From Osedax fenrisi (taxonomy: Eukaryota; Annelida; Polychaeta; Sabellida; Siboglinidae): 64,000 bases of DNA. Position numbers and translations under genes: made by a program. The stretch spans positions 1,908,343-1,972,342 of the forward strand of contig OZ025245.1 of NCBI GenBank assembly GCA_964019155.1, in the 5' to 3' direction. Each line of letters starts with the position of its first letter. Within the stretch, counting starts at the first letter, position 1. Under the pieces are notes generated by a model, which saw nothing but the letters and a program-made list of their open reading frames with translations, had not been told where the DNA came from and did no database searches. Positions 62,833 through 64,000 of the stretch are shown in pieces.

Positions 62833-63948
62833 TGGGCCATACATCTAGCTAACTTATACCTATAGGCCCTACATCTAGAAGTTGTACATATATACATCGG
62901 GGCCTTCATCGTAGGTGTTGTTCGATTACGTAATTCCCTTATTCTATTTAGGTGAAGTCCAAACTGTTATGAATATTTTATTTTATTGATGATATATATA
63001 TATATCAATATTCATTTATTTGTACATAATTAATATAATTTTAATTTAATTAATAATATAATGTTATATATATATACTGTATATTATATACATTATAGTT
63101 GTCGGTTAAATATTTTTTCATTTCAAATGAAATAATAATTGATGATGTTATCGAAAAGTGTACCACGTCATGTTTACAATCATTGATTATTTGTGAACAT
63201 TACACGCGAACACGCTATTTCTACTAGGGCGTATACACGCAGCGTAAACTCCGAGTAATTATCATCGGGATTGTAATATTTTAAAGTTAGCATAAACAAA
63301 TAGTTAATAAATAAATAGTTAATATAAACTATAGTTTATAGAAAATATAAGCACATCCTATATATAGGACCCGTATTATATCCATCGATATAAAGAAAGA
63401 CTTTCCTTATATCGATGATTATAATACACAATATTGTATTATAATATTCTATAATAAGTGCATACTCTCTAACATATATGTACCTTCAATATTCACTTGC
63501 AATTATAAGTGTATTTATATACTAATCAAACCGTCTATTTCACGGGGTTAAGAAAATATATAATTTAATATACCATATTTTTAAGATATCATATTATAGT
63601 TGAATTATTACATTCCTTATCGTGTTAATACTATTGGAGACCTCCACCCCGGGGTGTCACCATTATTAAACCATGTGGCCGGTGACCCCTATCATTCACC
63701 CCTATTGTTTCGCCCCTTACAAACTATTATTTAATACTACTACAATTTAATTCCTAACGTCTAATATGTCATTTTGTATTAATCTACTTTATTTATAATC
63801 AATATATTTGTAATAATATCTAATAATTTATTAATATTATTTATCTTTGTAAATTGTGAATGAATTATTTCTATTCAATAACTATATGTATGTCAATGTA
63901 TATTAAATATATATAGTAGTTATATAATAGTCACATATACTTATATAT
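62833..63948. other. Gene-free right flank
   Basis: AT-rich sequence with no coding region supported. It contains the hairpin at 63383 and a short GC-richer strip at 63640-63715. Confidence 0.4.
63383..63417. repeat. 17-bp-arm hairpin, copy 2
   Basis: CATCGATATAAAGAAAG, one A, then CTTTCCTTATATCGATG forms a 17-bp stem with one mismatch. It is nearly identical to the hairpin at 32227-32259, with two extra bases at the centre. Confidence 0.8.
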
Positions 63949-64000
63949 ATACAGTCGACTCTCGGTAAGTCGGACTTCTCGATAAGTCGGACATATTTAG
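63949..64000. mobile_element. pogo/Tigger-like 5' end, cut by the window edge
   Basis: TATATACAGTCGACTCTCGG is followed by TAAGTCGGACTTCTCGATAA and GTCGGAC. CAGTCGACTCTCG plus a repeated TAAGTCGGAC is the usual terminal structure of pogo/Tigger elements, and a TA precedes it. The rest of the element lies outside the window. Confidence 0.6.

Overview
This window is eukaryotic and almost certainly from an invertebrate animal. It is very AT-rich, and spliced introns are visible. It is packed with (TA)n, (CA)n and longer tandem repeats, carries tRNA-derived SINEs, and holds fragments of non-LTR and Ty3/gypsy-type retrotransposons and many small inverted-repeat (MITE-like) elements. CpG words are common and show no vertebrate-style depletion. 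I cannot name the species. Most long open frames here are read-through of microsatellites, not genes.

One convincing protein-coding gene is present, on the + strand at 40871-54454. Fourteen exons can be joined with consistent phases and GT...AG boundaries into a 629-residue type I membrane protein: signal peptide, LRRNT, about seven or eight leucine-rich repeats, LRRCT, Thr/Ser-rich linker, FN3-like domain, one transmembrane helix and a 151-residue cytoplasmic tail. The tail carries several separate tyrosine motifs of the kind that bind SH2 domains. Its introns hold a (CTA)n tract of about 113 units that begins next to a splice donor, an inverted pair of SINEs, and MITE copies also seen between genes.

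Layout. 1-7160: gene-poor, CpG-word-rich sequence with microsatellites, a 44-bp tandem repeat, a pogo-like end and copies of one MITE family. 7163-8527: a 21-bp minisatellite open in several frames. 8541-18100: gene-poor sequence with a 454-bp MITE at 13999. 18120-20402: G/T-rich satellite with a 454-bp higher-order period. 20897-22049: a hAT-like MITE inserted at the edge of a 28-bp array that carries a CRE palindrome (TGACGTCA) in nearly every unit, then a foldback element. 22050-40870: SINE-A copies, LINE remnants at 24565 and 36446, E-box (CACGTG) clusters, several MITEs and a cluster of GTACCCTAA words. 40871-55160: the receptor gene and its probable 3' UTR. 55380-61183: a retrotransposon graveyard (gypsy integrase, two LINE pieces, a 924-bp inverted-repeat element, a 70-bp AT satellite). 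62040-64000: a promoter-like GC island, another MITE copy, and the start of a pogo/Tigger-like element that runs off the window.

No true tRNA, rRNA, CRISPR array or operon was found. Everything rests on reading by eye. Family names for transposons are inferences from termini, target-site duplications or short protein motifs.
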